Below are positions 16,626 to 26,146 of a DNA stretch of 64,000 bases, piece after piece (the stretch's first letter is position 1; each line of letters opens with the position of its first letter). A program made the position numbers and the translations under genes. Source of the DNA: Candidatus Riflebacteria bacterium HGW-Riflebacteria-1 (GTDB lineage Bacteria > Muiribacteriota > Ozemobacteria > Ozemobacterales > Ozemobacteraceae). Location: assembly GCA_002839445.1 (NCBI GenBank), contig PGYB01000012.1:124001-188000 (forward strand), in the 5' to 3' direction. The notes beneath the pieces are model-generated. The model was not told the DNA's origin. It saw only the letters and a program-made list of their open reading frames with translations, and made no database searches.

Positions 16626-19600
16626 TGACAGAAAATACACCGGAAATCCCAAAGCAAGCTGCTACCAGTGCTGAAACTCTATGCCCGCGGGCCGCGCCGA
16701 CCAGGGGCCGGAAAATCCTGCCATACGTGACTCTGGTTATTCTGGTTGCCTTGTCCCTGTTGGTATGGCGACACTTCGAAAACCAGACAGAGGAAAGGAA
16801 CCGGCGACATTTCGATGAATATGCCGAAACGATGGTCGTGGCAATCCGTAAGCGCCTGATCGAATGCGAAATGATCATGCAGGGGGGAGCCGGCCTTTTT
16901 AGCTCGTCAACCGAAGTGACCCGTGAACAATGGCGTAATTTCGTAACTTATCGACGGGTTCAGGGGCATCTTCCCGGGACCCAATGGCGCTTTCCCGGGA
17001 TTCAAGTGATCGGCATTGCCAGGCGCGTGCATCATGCCGATTTGCCGCGACACCTGCAGAAAATCAGAAGCGAAGGCATTTCTGATTATACAATCAGCCC
17101 ACCGGGGGAACGTGAGGAATATTCTCCCATCATCTTCGTGGAGCCATTCGATGTCGAAAATGAACCGGCTGTTGGGTTCGATCTGCTGTCGGAGCCGTTA
17201 CGTCGAAAGACCCTTGAGCTGGCAGGATCGACCGGTAGCTGCGTTATTTCGGAAAAGATAATTCTTCACTCGGATTCAAAAAAGTTGAACGTGCATGGCT
17301 TTCTGTTATGCCTTCCCATCTACGAGGCAGAAAAGCCATTACTGACCGTCGAAGAACGGCGCGCCGCATTGTGGGGCTACGTGGTTGCCGCATTTCATAT
17401 TGAGGATCTCATCCGGGGGATATCACTAGATGCCGGTCACAAAATAAAATTAGAGATTTTCGACGGCCCCGTGGCCAGTCAATCGGCTCTGATGCTCGAC
17501 AGTCAAGTTTCCTCGAACGATTGTTCAAATTCGATGTTCACCGTAAGCAAGATTCTTGATCTATACGGACGGCAATGGACATTTCTGTTCCGTGCAACCA
17601 AGGTTTTCGAAGCCCAGGCAGCTGACCGGCTGCCCAGAACCCTTCTCGCGGTTTCCATCGTCATCAGCCTGCTGATCTTTCTGTTCCTCAAGATGCTTGA
17701 GGGTACCGGCGAACGCGCACTCGCCCTTGCCCGGGATTTAACCCGTGAACTCGAAGATGAGCGGGCCTGGCTGGGCACAGTCATTGATACGGCTATGGAT
17801 GCCATTATCGCGCTGAATAAGGAGGGGTTGATTCTGGTGTGGAATTCTTCAGCAGTCCGGATGTTTGGCTACACGGCCGAAGAGGCGCTGGGAAAGGATT
17901 TTCACAGTATCCTCACCCCTCCACAATTTTATGAAGCAGCCATGAAGGGATTCAGATCGTTTCAGAAAACGGGCGGACCTTCGATACTTGGGTTGACCCA
18001 CGAAATTTTCGCGCTACGCAAAGACGGCGAAAGGGTCCCCGTGGAGATCACCGTCTCCATGCGTAAGAATCATGAGAGGAATGGCATCGTAGCGGTGGTT
18101 CGAGATATTACCGAAAGGAAAAAAGTCCAGGCGCAAATTGTCGCCGAGCGCAAACGTTTTTATCAAGTCCTGGAAACTCTGCCCGCATTCGTAGCTCTGA
18201 TCGGACAGGATCACTCTCTTCCCTATGTCAACCGCCAGTTTCGTGAACGGTTCGGCGATCCTGCCGGTCGCACATGTCACGAGACCATTTTCGGCAAGGC
18301 ACTTCAGTGCAGCGACTGCCGAACCTTCGAAGTCTTTCGGACCGGCTCACCGGAATTCTGGGGGTGGACCGGCCTGGACGGTCGCATCTACCAGATCCAC
18401 GATTATCCGTACACCGATTCCGACGGATCGCCTATGGTCCTGGAACTTGGGTTGGACATCACCGACCAGAAACAGGCCGAAGGAGAGAGAGTCGCCAGAC
18501 AGGCAGCTGAATCTGCTAATCGCCAGAAGAGTCTGTTCTTGTCGAACATGAGCCATGAGATCCGCACGCCCATGAACGCTATTCTGGGATTCGCTCAGAT
18601 CCTCGAGCGCGATCCCAAACTTTCTTCCAGGCAGCGCGAACAGATCGGCAGCATCAATCGCAGCGGTCAACATCTGCTGTCACTGATCAACGATATTCTT
18701 GACATGTCGAAGATTGAAGCTGGTATGAATGTGCTCAACCCCGTAGCGTTCTGTCTCCAAGACCTGATCGACGACCTGGCGATGATGTTTCGGTCGCGGG
18801 CAGAAGCCAAAAACCTCCAGTTTTTCGTAGAACGCGACGCGAACCTCCCGTATTGCGTCATGGCTGACGCGGGCAAAATCCGTCAGATTCTGATCAATCT
18901 GCTTGGCAACGCCATAAAATTCACCGACGCTGGTGGTGTTTCTATGAGGGTTATGGCGACCTCCCCTGCCAATCCGCCCGCTGAAAAAGCGAAAACACTA
19001 CAGCTCAGAGTAGAGATAGAAGACAGCGGACCTGGGATCTCCGCCACTGAACTCACCAACATCTTCACCCCATTCGCCCAGGGAGAAGCCGGCGTCATCG
19101 CTGGTGGTACAGGTCTGGGCCTGCCCATCAGCCGCCGTCTTGCCGAGATGATGGGCGGCAGCATCACGGTCGAAACAACAGTCGGTCGGGGCAGCTGCTT
19201 CAGGTTCGACATGCCTCTTGAACCCTCTGATGCCGCAGTGAAGGAAAAGAGTCCCGCGCCTCGGCTCGTGACAGGCCTTGAATCGGGAAGCGGCCCCTTC
19301 CGGATTCTCGTGGTAGATGATATGCAAATCAACCGTGACCTGTTGTGCGATCTTTTGCAGCCTTTGGGGTTTGAGATCCGGCAGGCGGAAAACGGCGCAG
19401 AAGCGCTGACCATATTTGAAGAATGGGCTCCTCATGCGGTGCTGATGGATATGAGGATGCCAGTCATGGACGGCTATGAAGCTACCCGGCGGATCAAGGC
19501 CACTGAAAAGGGGCGCGACACACCCGTCATTGCGGTGACTGCCAGCGCCTTCAAGGATTCGGAAGACCAGATCCTGGCAACAGGTGTCTCCGCTTATCTA

Positions 19601-19939
19601 CGCAAACCGTTCCGGGCCGAGGAACTCTATGATACCCTCGGCGGCTGTCTGGGTTTGCGTTACGTATATGCCGATGACTCGCCTGTCGCTGACAAAGGCG
19701 TTACACCGAACCAATTGCCGGCCATTAATGCAGAGCGCGTGGCTGCTCTTCCTGCTGATATTCTCCAGGCCATGCGTCAAGCGGTTGACGAAGGCGACAT
19801 GACGCGCCTTGCAGAACTGATCGATCAGATCGAGCCTCAAGACGACGACGTTGCACAGGTTCTGCATGCTCTTGCCAACCGCTATGACTATGTCCAGCTC
19901 GGTCACCTGCTCGACATGAGAGGAAACAAAGATGCCTGA
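16625..19939 (+). CDS. Membrane hybrid histidine kinase: CHASE-PAS-PAS-HisKA-HATPase-REC
   Basis: A 1104-residue protein. Membrane segments at about 33-50 and 330-350 flank a periplasmic CHASE domain with the FVEPFDVENEPAVGFDLLSEPLRRKTLELA signature region (positions 17140-17230). PAS 1 (about 380-500) ends VVRDITERKKV. PAS 2 contains CHETIFGKALQCSDC, a cysteine cluster seen in some redox-linked PAS domains. Then follow SNMSHEIRTPMNAILGF, INLLGNAIKFTDAGG, TGLGLPISRRLAEMMGG and a receiver with LVVDDMQINRD and LMDMRMPVMDGYEA. The 70-residue helical tail lacks an Hpt histidine. The start follows directly on the 13-codon frame. Phosphate would pass to another protein, perhaps the HD-GYP regulator just downstream. 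Confidence 0.9.
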   Translation: MTENTPEIPKQAATSAETLCPRAAPTRGRKILPYVTLVILVALSLLVWRHFENQTEERNRRHFDEYAETMVVAIRKRLIECEMIMQGGAGLFSSSTEVTREQWRNFVTYRRVQGHLPGTQWRFPGIQVIGIARRVHHADLPRHLQKIRSEGISDYTISPPGEREEYSPIIFVEPFDVENEPAVGFDLLSEPLRRKTLELAGSTGSCVISEKIILHSDSKKLNVHGFLLCLPIYEAEKPLLTVEERRAALWGYVVAAFHIEDLIRGISLDAGHKIKLEIFDGPVASQSALMLDSQVSSNDCSNSMFTVSKILDLYGRQWTFLFRATKVFEAQAADRLPRTLLAVSIVISLLIFLFLKMLEGTGERALALARDLTRELEDERAWLGTVIDTAMDAIIALNKEGLILVWNSSAVRMFGYTAEEALGKDFHSILTPPQFYEAAMKGFRSFQKTGGPSILGLTHEIFALRKDGERVPVEITVSMRKNHERNGIVAVVRDITERKKVQAQIVAERKRFYQVLETLPAFVALIGQDHSLPYVNRQFRERFGDPAGRTCHETIFGKALQCSDCRTFEVFRTGSPEFWGWTGLDGRIYQIHDYPYTDSDGSPMVLELGLDITDQKQAEGERVARQAAESANRQKSLFLSNMSHEIRTPMNAILGFAQILERDPKLSSRQREQIGSINRSGQHLLSLINDILDMSKIEAGMNVLNPVAFCLQDLIDDLAMMFRSRAEAKNLQFFVERDANLPYCVMADAGKIRQILINLLGNAIKFTDAGGVSMRVMATSPANPPAEKAKTLQLRVEIEDSGPGISATELTNIFTPFAQGEAGVIAGGTGLGLPISRRLAEMMGGSITVETTVGRGSCFRFDMPLEPSDAAVKEKSPAPRLVTGLESGSGPFRILVVDDMQINRDLLCDLLQPLGFEIRQAENGAEALTIFEEWAPHAVLMDMRMPVMDGYEATRRIKATEKGRDTPVIAVTASAFKDSEDQILATGVSAYLRKPFRAEELYDTLGGCLGLRYVYADDSPVADKGVTPNQLPAINAERVAALPADILQAMRQAVDEGDMTRLAELIDQIEPQDDDVAQVLHALANRYDYVQLGHLLDMRGNKDA

Positions 19940-21021
19940 CAGCGCAAACGCAACTATCATGGTGGTAGATGACAACCCGGAAAACCTCAAGCTTTTGCAG
20001 GCTATGCTGCAATGCAATGGCTACCGACCACTCACATTTCCCAGCGGTTATTTAGCGTTACAGGCGGCTTTACGCCACCCGCCCGATCTGATTTTGTTAG
20101 ACATCGACATGCCTGTCATGAACGGTTTTGAGGTCTGCCGACGCCTTAAGGCTGAATCGGCACTGAAAGAAATTCCCGTACTCTTTATCAGCGCCCTGGA
20201 CGAAACCAACGATAAAGTCGAAGCCTTCGCTGCGGGTGGACAGGACTACGTCACCAAACCCTTTCAGATCGAGGAACTCTACGCCCGCGTCAAGACGCAT
20301 CTGCGATTGCGAAGAATGCAATCTGAGCTGGAAAAATACAATCTTCATCTTCGGGAGCTGGTAGAAGAACAGGTCCGAGAAATCTCCGATTCCCAGCTGG
20401 CAACCATCTTGGCTCTTTCGAAACTATCGGAATGCCGGGACGAAGAGACTGGCCATCACATTCTGTGAGATCCTGGCTGTTTGTTTGCGCCGCAATTCCA
20501 GAGATGCCGACGTCATTGATGATGCCTTTGTTGCACAGATTCGTCGCGCTGCGCCCCTGCATGATGTTGGCAAAGTGGGCATTCCCGACGCCATCCTGCT
20601 GAAGCCAGGCCCTCTCGACCACGCTGAGTTCGAGATTATGAAAACTCACACCCTGATCGGTGCCGTGGCGTTGCAAGCTGTTGCCGACAAGTATCCGAAA
20701 AACAACTTCCTGAATATGGGTGTGTGCATAGCTCGATCTCATCACGAGCGCTGGGATGGAACCGGTTATCCCGACGGACTGGCGGGTGAGGCAATACCTT
20801 TGGTCGCCCGGATCATGACCATGGCCGACATCTATGATGCCTTGCGCTCGAAGCGGCCCTATAAGGAGCCCTTCACCCATGAGCAGACCTGTCGCATCAT
20901 TATCGAAGGTGATGGTCGAATCAAGCCGGAGCACTTTGATCCCCTGGTCCTCGAAGCCTTCAAGAGTGTCGAAGCTGAGTTTGACCGAATCCGCGCGAGC
21001 CTTACCGACGACGACCATTAG
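19932..21021 (+). pseudogene. Frameshifted REC-HD-GYP (RpfG-type) c-di-GMP phosphodiesterase regulator
   Basis: The first part (19932-20468) encodes a receiver (IMVVDDNPENL, LDIDMPVMNGFEVC, KPFQIEEL) and the start of an HD-GYP domain, SKLSECRDEETGHHIL, then stops. From about 20455 the +1 frame continues with FCEILAVCLRRNS, APLHDVGKVGIPD, HHERWDGTGYPDGLAGE and MTMADIYDALRSKRPYKE up to 21021. Between GHH and FCEIL the family usually has a few more residues (often ERTQ-like), so a short deletion not divisible by three fits. The catalytic HD and GYP motifs lie in the second frame, which has only a TTG start at 20485. It overlaps the upstream kinase by 8 bases. Either a true pseudogene or a sequencing indel. 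Confidence 0.8.
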
Positions 21022-21170
21022 AATGCTGACTGTCAGTCAGTCAAGAAGGAAACATTTCCTGCGAAGGTGCTCAGACATGAAAATATCGAGTACTTACGCT
21101 TATGTGATGCCTGCCTGGACCTTACCTGTCATTTTAGCCAGGCATAGAAGGCGCTTTATTTATGCAGTTA

Positions 21171-21220
21171 TCAATAGTTTGCCGTGGCGGCATTTGACAT
21201 TCTGATTTTTCTGATACATT
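21171..21220 (+). promoter_or_regulatory. Possible promoter with shared TCAATAGTTTGCCG motif
   Basis: The 14-mer TCAATAGTTTGCCG (21171-21184) equals 9997-10010. It is followed by TTGACA (21194-21199) and, 15 bases on, TACATT preceded by TG (extended -10). The spacing is short, so this is tentative. Confidence 0.4.
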
Positions 21221-21314
21221 TATAGAAGAATGGGAGCAAATATACCAAAATCCAAGCTGCCCTGTTTTTTTTCAATGCAATCAGCTAATCTGCTATGAAA
21301 AGCGAGAATTCGAA

Positions 21315-23453
21315 ATGATACTAAATATAAATCACATAAGCAGACAGACAGAAGGCCTCTGGTCAAAACGCTTTGTGTTTTGGCTTTTACTGGTGCTGAT
21401 GTTCACTGCGACAGCCATACCGACGTTTGGCGAAGAGCTTGGCGAGGAAGCAGCCGGCCTGGCCGCCAGCCTTGACGAAAGCCTGCTGCTGACCTTTATT
21501 GGCATCTTTCTGATTGGCCTGGCGTTGAACTTGACCCCATGCGTTTATCCAATGCTCGCCATCACCGTATCGATATTCGGTCAGCAGGGCGAGAGCAAGT
21601 CGACACAAGTATTTCTAAGGGCTCTTGTTTACGTGCTCGGAATTTCAACGATGTACAGCATTCTGGGCCTGATCGCCGCACTCACCGGCGGGTTGTTCGG
21701 CAGCATTCTGCAATCCCCTGTCGTTCTGCTGTTGATCAGTCTGCTGTTCTTTGTGCTCTCACTGAGCATGTTTGGCTTCTATGAACTGCAGATGCCCTCG
21801 TCGCTGCTATCGCGGCTCGGCGGGCAGCGCTCGGCCAGCCTGTTCGGCACCTGGCTGTCAGGGCTGTTCGTCGGCATTTTCGCGGCGCCGTGCGTCGGGC
21901 CGCCAGTTATCGGACTGCTGACTCTGGTCGGGCACCGCGGTGACCCAATGTTCGGATTTCTGGTGTTCTTCGTGCTCAGCCTCGGACTCGGGTTTCCTTA
22001 CCTCATTCTTGGCACTTTTACCGGATTGCTGCAAAAACTGCCGCGCTCGGGCGCCTGGATGAACTGGGTAAAGAAGCTGATGGGAATTATCCTGATAGCT
22101 GTCGGGTGTTTCTATCTGGCACTGGCAATCAACCCTGCCATGGCCTTCATTCTAATCCCGGTTACTCTGTTTGTTGGCGGCATTTATCTTGGATTACTAG
22201 AGAAATCACAGACCGGCTCACCGTACTTTTCTGTCTTCAAGCGCCTTGCCGGAGCGGGTTTGATCGTCGTCGCCGTTCTCGGCTATCGGGCGGGACAGGT
22301 TCCTGCGATCGACTGGCAGCCATACTCCGGGCAGATCACTGACAAACAGCGGGCTTCTGCCATATATTTTTCGGCGAGCTGGTGCATACCCTGTCTTGAA
22401 CTGGATCGCCGCACCTTTACCGACAAAGCCGCAATCGAAAAGATGAACGAAATTCAGCGCTTCAAAGTCGATCTGTCGCATTACGACTCAGAAGAATCGC
22501 AGCAGCTGCGCGAGAAATACCGCATCGCCGGCGTGCCGACCATTGTTTTTCTCAACAGCAGCGGTCAGGAAATCCGCAAAGAGCGCGTGGTCGGCTACAT
22601 ATCGCCAGACGAGCTGATCGCCAGAATCGACCGCGTAATCGCTTCAGCTCAGACAGAAGTTGCAGCAGCTGACGAGGCCATCCTGGAAGATGCCGCCGAG
22701 GACCCTTCTGAAGTTTTTCTGATCGCCGACGTTGCCTGGATAACTCCGGGCAGCACCTTTAAGCTTGCTGCCCTGTTCAAGATGCGTGAAAACTGGTATA
22801 TTTACTGGCTGAATCCCGGAGACTCCGGCACCGATCCGCAGATTGAGTGGCAGCTTCCTGAAGGATTCGAAGCTGGCCAACCGGCCTGGCCGGCGCCACA
22901 ACGCTTCGACTCGCCACCATTCGCGACTTTCGGTCATTTGCATGAACTTCTGCTCGCTTATCCGGTCAGGGCTCCCGAAACTCTCGCGATTGATTCAACG
23001 ATAAAAATCAGTGCAAATATTTCATGGCTGGTCTGCGAAGACATCTGTATCTCCCAGAATGCAACAGTAAATCTCGAGTTAGCGGTAAAAAGTGAGCCAC
23101 CTCCAGCTGATGCGAAATGGTCGGAAGAGTTTGCAAGAGCTGCAGCGGCCCTTCCGTCAACAGCAGACGACTGGAATTTCTCGGCGAGCCATGATGGCAG
23201 ATCGGCAAAGCTGGTGATACAGCCGCCGCAGCAAGTCGATGTCAAAGCACTCAGCGGCGCGAGCTTTTTCCCCGCACAGCAAGGCGTTTTCAGGCACGGC
23301 AGCATCAAGACCAGCCTGGATTCAGGCCAGCTGACAGTAAGCATGCAGCGCACCGGTCTGCCACTCGCTGAAAAAATGACCGGCGTTCTCGTGCTGCCCA
23401 ATGCACCGACAGGCCAACCACGCCATCTAGAGGTGACCGCAGAATGGCAATAA
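21315..23453 (+). CDS. DsbD/ScsB-like membrane thiol-disulfide reductase with permuted domains
   Basis: A 712-residue inner-membrane protein. After an N-terminal hydrophobic leader (about 20-40) comes the CcdA-like core (about 55-320) with LNLTPCVYPMLAITVS and AAPCVGPPVIGLL. Next is a periplasmic thioredoxin domain with FSASWCIPCLELDRRTF near residue 350 and GVPTIVFLNSSG. A C-terminal domain (about 465-710) contains ISWLVCEDICIS near residue 571. That last domain resembles the DsbD/ScsB N-terminal module, which normally precedes the membrane core. The protein likely carries electrons from cytoplasmic thioredoxin to exported thiol proteins; the peroxiredoxin-like gene 84 bases downstream is a plausible client. 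Confidence 0.82.
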   Translation: MILNINHISRQTEGLWSKRFVFWLLLVLMFTATAIPTFGEELGEEAAGLAASLDESLLLTFIGIFLIGLALNLTPCVYPMLAITVSIFGQQGESKSTQVFLRALVYVLGISTMYSILGLIAALTGGLFGSILQSPVVLLLISLLFFVLSLSMFGFYELQMPSSLLSRLGGQRSASLFGTWLSGLFVGIFAAPCVGPPVIGLLTLVGHRGDPMFGFLVFFVLSLGLGFPYLILGTFTGLLQKLPRSGAWMNWVKKLMGIILIAVGCFYLALAINPAMAFILIPVTLFVGGIYLGLLEKSQTGSPYFSVFKRLAGAGLIVVAVLGYRAGQVPAIDWQPYSGQITDKQRASAIYFSASWCIPCLELDRRTFTDKAAIEKMNEIQRFKVDLSHYDSEESQQLREKYRIAGVPTIVFLNSSGQEIRKERVVGYISPDELIARIDRVIASAQTEVAAADEAILEDAAEDPSEVFLIADVAWITPGSTFKLAALFKMRENWYIYWLNPGDSGTDPQIEWQLPEGFEAGQPAWPAPQRFDSPPFATFGHLHELLLAYPVRAPETLAIDSTIKISANISWLVCEDICISQNATVNLELAVKSEPPPADAKWSEEFARAAAALPSTADDWNFSASHDGRSAKLVIQPPQQVDVKALSGASFFPAQQGVFRHGSIKTSLDSGQLTVSMQRTGLPLAEKMTGVLVLPNAPTGQPRHLEVTAEWQ

Positions 23454-23537
23454 TCCCCCACCCTTCGACTGTTTATTTTATGAGGTTGCAGCGAGTTATT
23501 GTTTTGAATACATTATGAAAAAACCAAGGAGGAAACT

Positions 23538-24158
23538 ATGAAATTCTTGAACATTTTGTTGGTGCTATTGCTGGTGTTGTTCGTTAACAGCGGGCTGAGG
23601 GCGGAAGAGGTGTCGGCTGGCCCGGTTCTTGGCGAAGCTGCACCGAACTTTACGCTCAATGACCTGGATGGCAAGCCGGTTGAGCTCGCATCTTTCAAAG
23701 ACAAATATGTTGTATTAGAGTGGACTAACTACGACTGCCCGTTTGTGAAGAAGCACTATTCTTCTGGCAACATGCAGGCACTGCAGGACAAAGCCATTGC
23801 TGACGGCGTGGTCTGGTTGACCATCAACTCATCAGCCGCCGGGAAACAGGGCAACTTTACGCCGGAAAAATGGAAAGAACTCGCGGCTGAGCGTAAATCA
23901 GCTCCAACCGCCATTCTGCTCGATGGCGACGGAAAGATCGGCCAGCTCTACGTGGCTAAGACGACTCCCGAAATGTTCGTCATCGACCCAAATGGTGCTC
24001 TGATCTATATGGGCGCTATTGACGACAAGCCGACTGCAAACATTGAAGATGTCAAAACCGCGATAAACTATGTTCAGAGTGCGCTTGACGAAGCCAAGGC
24101 CGGCAAACCGGTGTCAGTGCCGATATCAAAGCCTTACGGTTGCTCGGTTAAATACTGA
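23538..24158 (+). CDS. Exported thioredoxin-fold (redoxin/AhpC-TSA type) protein
   Basis: A 206-residue protein with a signal peptide (about 1-22, ending LRA) and an AhpC/redoxin-like domain: LGEAAPNFTLNDLDGKPVEL, WTNYDCPFVKKHYSSGNM, TTPEMFVIDPNGALIYMG. The tail ends KPYGCSVKY, conserved in this family. The single active-site Cys in DCPFVKKHY and the C-terminal Cys suggest a two-cysteine peroxiredoxin-like or reductase mechanism. AAGGAGG precedes the ATG. It follows the DsbD-like gene on the same strand and may receive electrons from it in the periplasm. Confidence 0.85.
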   Translation: MKFLNILLVLLLVLFVNSGLRAEEVSAGPVLGEAAPNFTLNDLDGKPVELASFKDKYVVLEWTNYDCPFVKKHYSSGNMQALQDKAIADGVVWLTINSSAAGKQGNFTPEKWKELAAERKSAPTAILLDGDGKIGQLYVAKTTPEMFVIDPNGALIYMGAIDDKPTANIEDVKTAINYVQSALDEAKAGKPVSVPISKPYGCSVKY

Positions 24159-24171
24159 TCGCAAGCTGCTG

Positions 24172-25104
24172 TCAGGTCCGGTTGGTTATACCGAACGGAA
24201 TGTGAACCGACGGTATATGTTTGCCGGAAGACGACTTGAGATGAACCATCTGGTCATCGAAGAAAATATGAGGGTGCATCACTTCGAGGATGCGCCTTTT
24301 TTCTATGCCGCCGAGAAAGAAAGCCTCGTCGACAAAGATTTTCCATTTGCGCAAAGTATTGATTGCGCGCTCATGCGCGGGGGCGCTGCGTGCAGTGACG
24401 ATTGAAATGCGCAAAAACCTTTTGTAGTTTTTATCGCGGCGTTCCTGCAGACGGTCGAACTTTTGCACCACCGACAGGTGCCTGAAGAGCTTGAAAAGCG
24501 GGCCGGGGTCCATGGGCAGCGCAGCATTCTGCGTCTCGGATTCGTGAAAACGGTCGATGTTGCGAGTTGTCTGGTAGACCTTTTCGGCTTCGTCATCGAC
24601 GATAACGCCATCAAAGTCGAAAGCGATCCTGAGTTCATTATCATCAGGGTCATCTTCGAGTGGACTGCCGAGAACCGTTCCTGCCGGAAATCCGGCATTT
24701 ATTGCCTCTTTCACGTCGGCAGCATTGGCCGACAGAAACAGCGCCGCGTTGAAGGCAGGAATATACTTGATCGGCGACTTTCCGTTCAAAAAGCCGGCGC
24801 GAATTATTTCGAGCCCGTAATGCTGAATCGAGTTGAACACGCGCAGACCGGTATCAGGGTCGTTCTTTGACAGCAGCACCACTTCGATCGGCTGGCGACC
24901 GGCAAAGCGCTTGTTGATGTTTAAAAGGCGCCTGACAAAAGGAAAAGCAACGCCCTGTTTGAGCGCAACATTCTGTTTCTGGCGCTGGTAGCGATGATAC
25001 GCATCACAGCCTTTTTCCTGAAAAACGCGATCAGATTCGCTCAGATCAAAAAGAGCACTCGAAGCAACGGCTATAACCAGCTTATCCTTGATTTCAAAAG
25101 GCAT
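24172..25104 (-). CDS. Cytosolic 5'-nucleotidase (PF06189 family)
   Basis: A 310-residue protein of the family related to eukaryotic cytosolic 5'-nucleotidase 1. Seen are the start KLVIAVASSALFDLSESDRVF, the segment PIEVVLLSKNDPDTGLRVFNSI and the HAD-like nucleophile motif IAFDFDGVIVDDEAEKVY. The C terminus reads FLGGIEKRRILEVMHPHIFFDDQ. It should dephosphorylate nucleoside monophosphates such as AMP or IMP in the cytoplasm. It is convergent with the redoxin gene (13-base gap) and stands alone, apart from the small HicB-like gene upstream on the same strand. Confidence 0.9.
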   Translation of the reverse strand: MPFEIKDKLVIAVASSALFDLSESDRVFQEKGCDAYHRYQRQKQNVALKQGVAFPFVRRLLNINKRFAGRQPIEVVLLSKNDPDTGLRVFNSIQHYGLEIIRAGFLNGKSPIKYIPAFNAALFLSANAADVKEAINAGFPAGTVLGSPLEDDPDDNELRIAFDFDGVIVDDEAEKVYQTTRNIDRFHESETQNAALPMDPGPLFKLFRHLSVVQKFDRLQERRDKNYKRFLRISIVTARSAPAHERAINTLRKWKIFVDEAFFLGGIEKRRILEVMHPHIFFDDQMVHLKSSSGKHIPSVHIPFGITNRT

Positions 25105-25180
25105 GTTTCATTTCCGGGTGTACAGATTACCGGTTCATCCGGCATCTCAGGTATCGGCACAACCTCAGACGGGTTTAACT

Positions 25181-25357
25181 TTAGCCAGGAAATTCACCAT
25201 GTTCGATTCGGTCGGCTATGACTCGCAACGCCAGTGCCTTAGTCTGGGCAATAGCATCCTTTCTAGTGTTTCCGTATTTCATAACCCCTGGCAATTCGGG
25301 GATTTCAGCTATCCAGCGGCCATCGTCTTCACGCTCAACCTCAAGATAAAAAATCAT
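25181..25357 (-). CDS. HicB-like short protein (UPF0150 fold), no HicA partner seen
   Basis: A 58-residue protein, MIFYLEVEREDDGRWIAEIP and onward, with the HicB core: a DGRWIAEIPELPGVMKYG strand pair and a helix DAIAQTKALALRVIADRI. The start at 25357 is preferred because AAGGAG lies 5-6 bases upstream; an earlier ATG would put that site inside the gene. Partnered HicB antitoxins sit next to a 60-80 residue HicA toxin. None is found on either side, and there is no C-terminal DNA-binding domain. Solitary short HicB-like proteins are known and may have other roles. Confidence 0.75.
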   Translation of the reverse strand: MIFYLEVEREDDGRWIAEIPELPGVMKYGNTRKDAIAQTKALALRVIADRIEHGEFPG

Positions 25358-25564
25358 GGTGTTCTCCTTCAACCTGTTATAATCTTATCCATTTTTGCCG
25401 GCATAGTCCAGTATTTGTGCATTATCTCAGCTGCTAGAAGTAGAATCGTGTGAATTTTAAGTAAGGCGCCACAGAAAGCAGTCTTGAGCTTGCACAAAGG
25501 CACTGAAATGTCTTATAACTGTGATGTTGATCGTCCGCATAAACTGAACGGCAAATGGTGAAAA

Positions 25565-26080
25565 ATGGGCTGTATTCTACATTTTTTTCTGCTGGTGACT
25601 TTCTTTTCTGTAAGCGAAGTGTATCTTCTGCTCGTTGTAGCACAGCACACAAGCCTTCTGTTCACGATGGCATGCTGCGTTTTCACTGGTATAGCCGGAG
25701 GTTATTTCGTCAGGCAACAGGGATTGATTACTCTTGCCAGAATCAAACAGACGCTGGAAAGTGGCGTATTGCCGGCTGACGAGGCAATAGAAGCCATGCT
25801 GCTGCTTATTGTTGGCGTGTTGCTGTGCGTGCCGGGTTTCATTACTGACTTTATGGGATTTATGATAATAATTCCGGGTATCCGGAATATGGTCGCTAAG
25901 CGCCTGGTAAAACGCTTCAAGGCTGAAATTGACTCAGGGCGCTTCAAGGTCTATACGACCGGAACCGCGCCGGGAAACAGTGACAGAGACTATTCTGCCG
26001 AACAAAAACGGCCCGCCGAAAACGAAATTGAGAACGCGACCATAATCGAAAAAAGTGACGACGATAGCGAAAAGCGTTGA
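25565..26080 (+). CDS. fxsA: FxsA-family membrane protein
   Basis: A 171-residue inner-membrane protein matching FxsA: LHFFLLVTFFSVSEVYLLLVVAQ, FTGIAGGYFVRQQGLITLARIKQTLESGVLPADEAIEAM, then the hallmark LLCVPGFITDFMGFMIIIPGIRN. The last 50 residues are polar and charged. In E. coli FxsA overproduction relieves exclusion of phage T7 by F; its normal role is unknown. It is monocistronic here and convergent with uup. No good ribosome site precedes the ATG, so the exact start is uncertain by a few codons. Confidence 0.88.
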   Translation: MGCILHFFLLVTFFSVSEVYLLLVVAQHTSLLFTMACCVFTGIAGGYFVRQQGLITLARIKQTLESGVLPADEAIEAMLLLIVGVLLCVPGFITDFMGFMIIIPGIRNMVAKRLVKRFKAEIDSGRFKVYTTGTAPGNSDRDYSAEQKRPAENEIENATIIEKSDDDSEKR

Positions 26081-26146
26081 ACAGAAACAAAGATGATAAA
26101 TAGAGCGAAGAGGCGGCCGAGACGACCGACCTTGCGGCAATAAAAT

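Noticed and set aside
20485..21021. Independent HD-GYP gene starting at TTG
   Set aside because: The frame lacks the first part of the domain, which sits in the preceding frame; a frameshifted single gene explains both.
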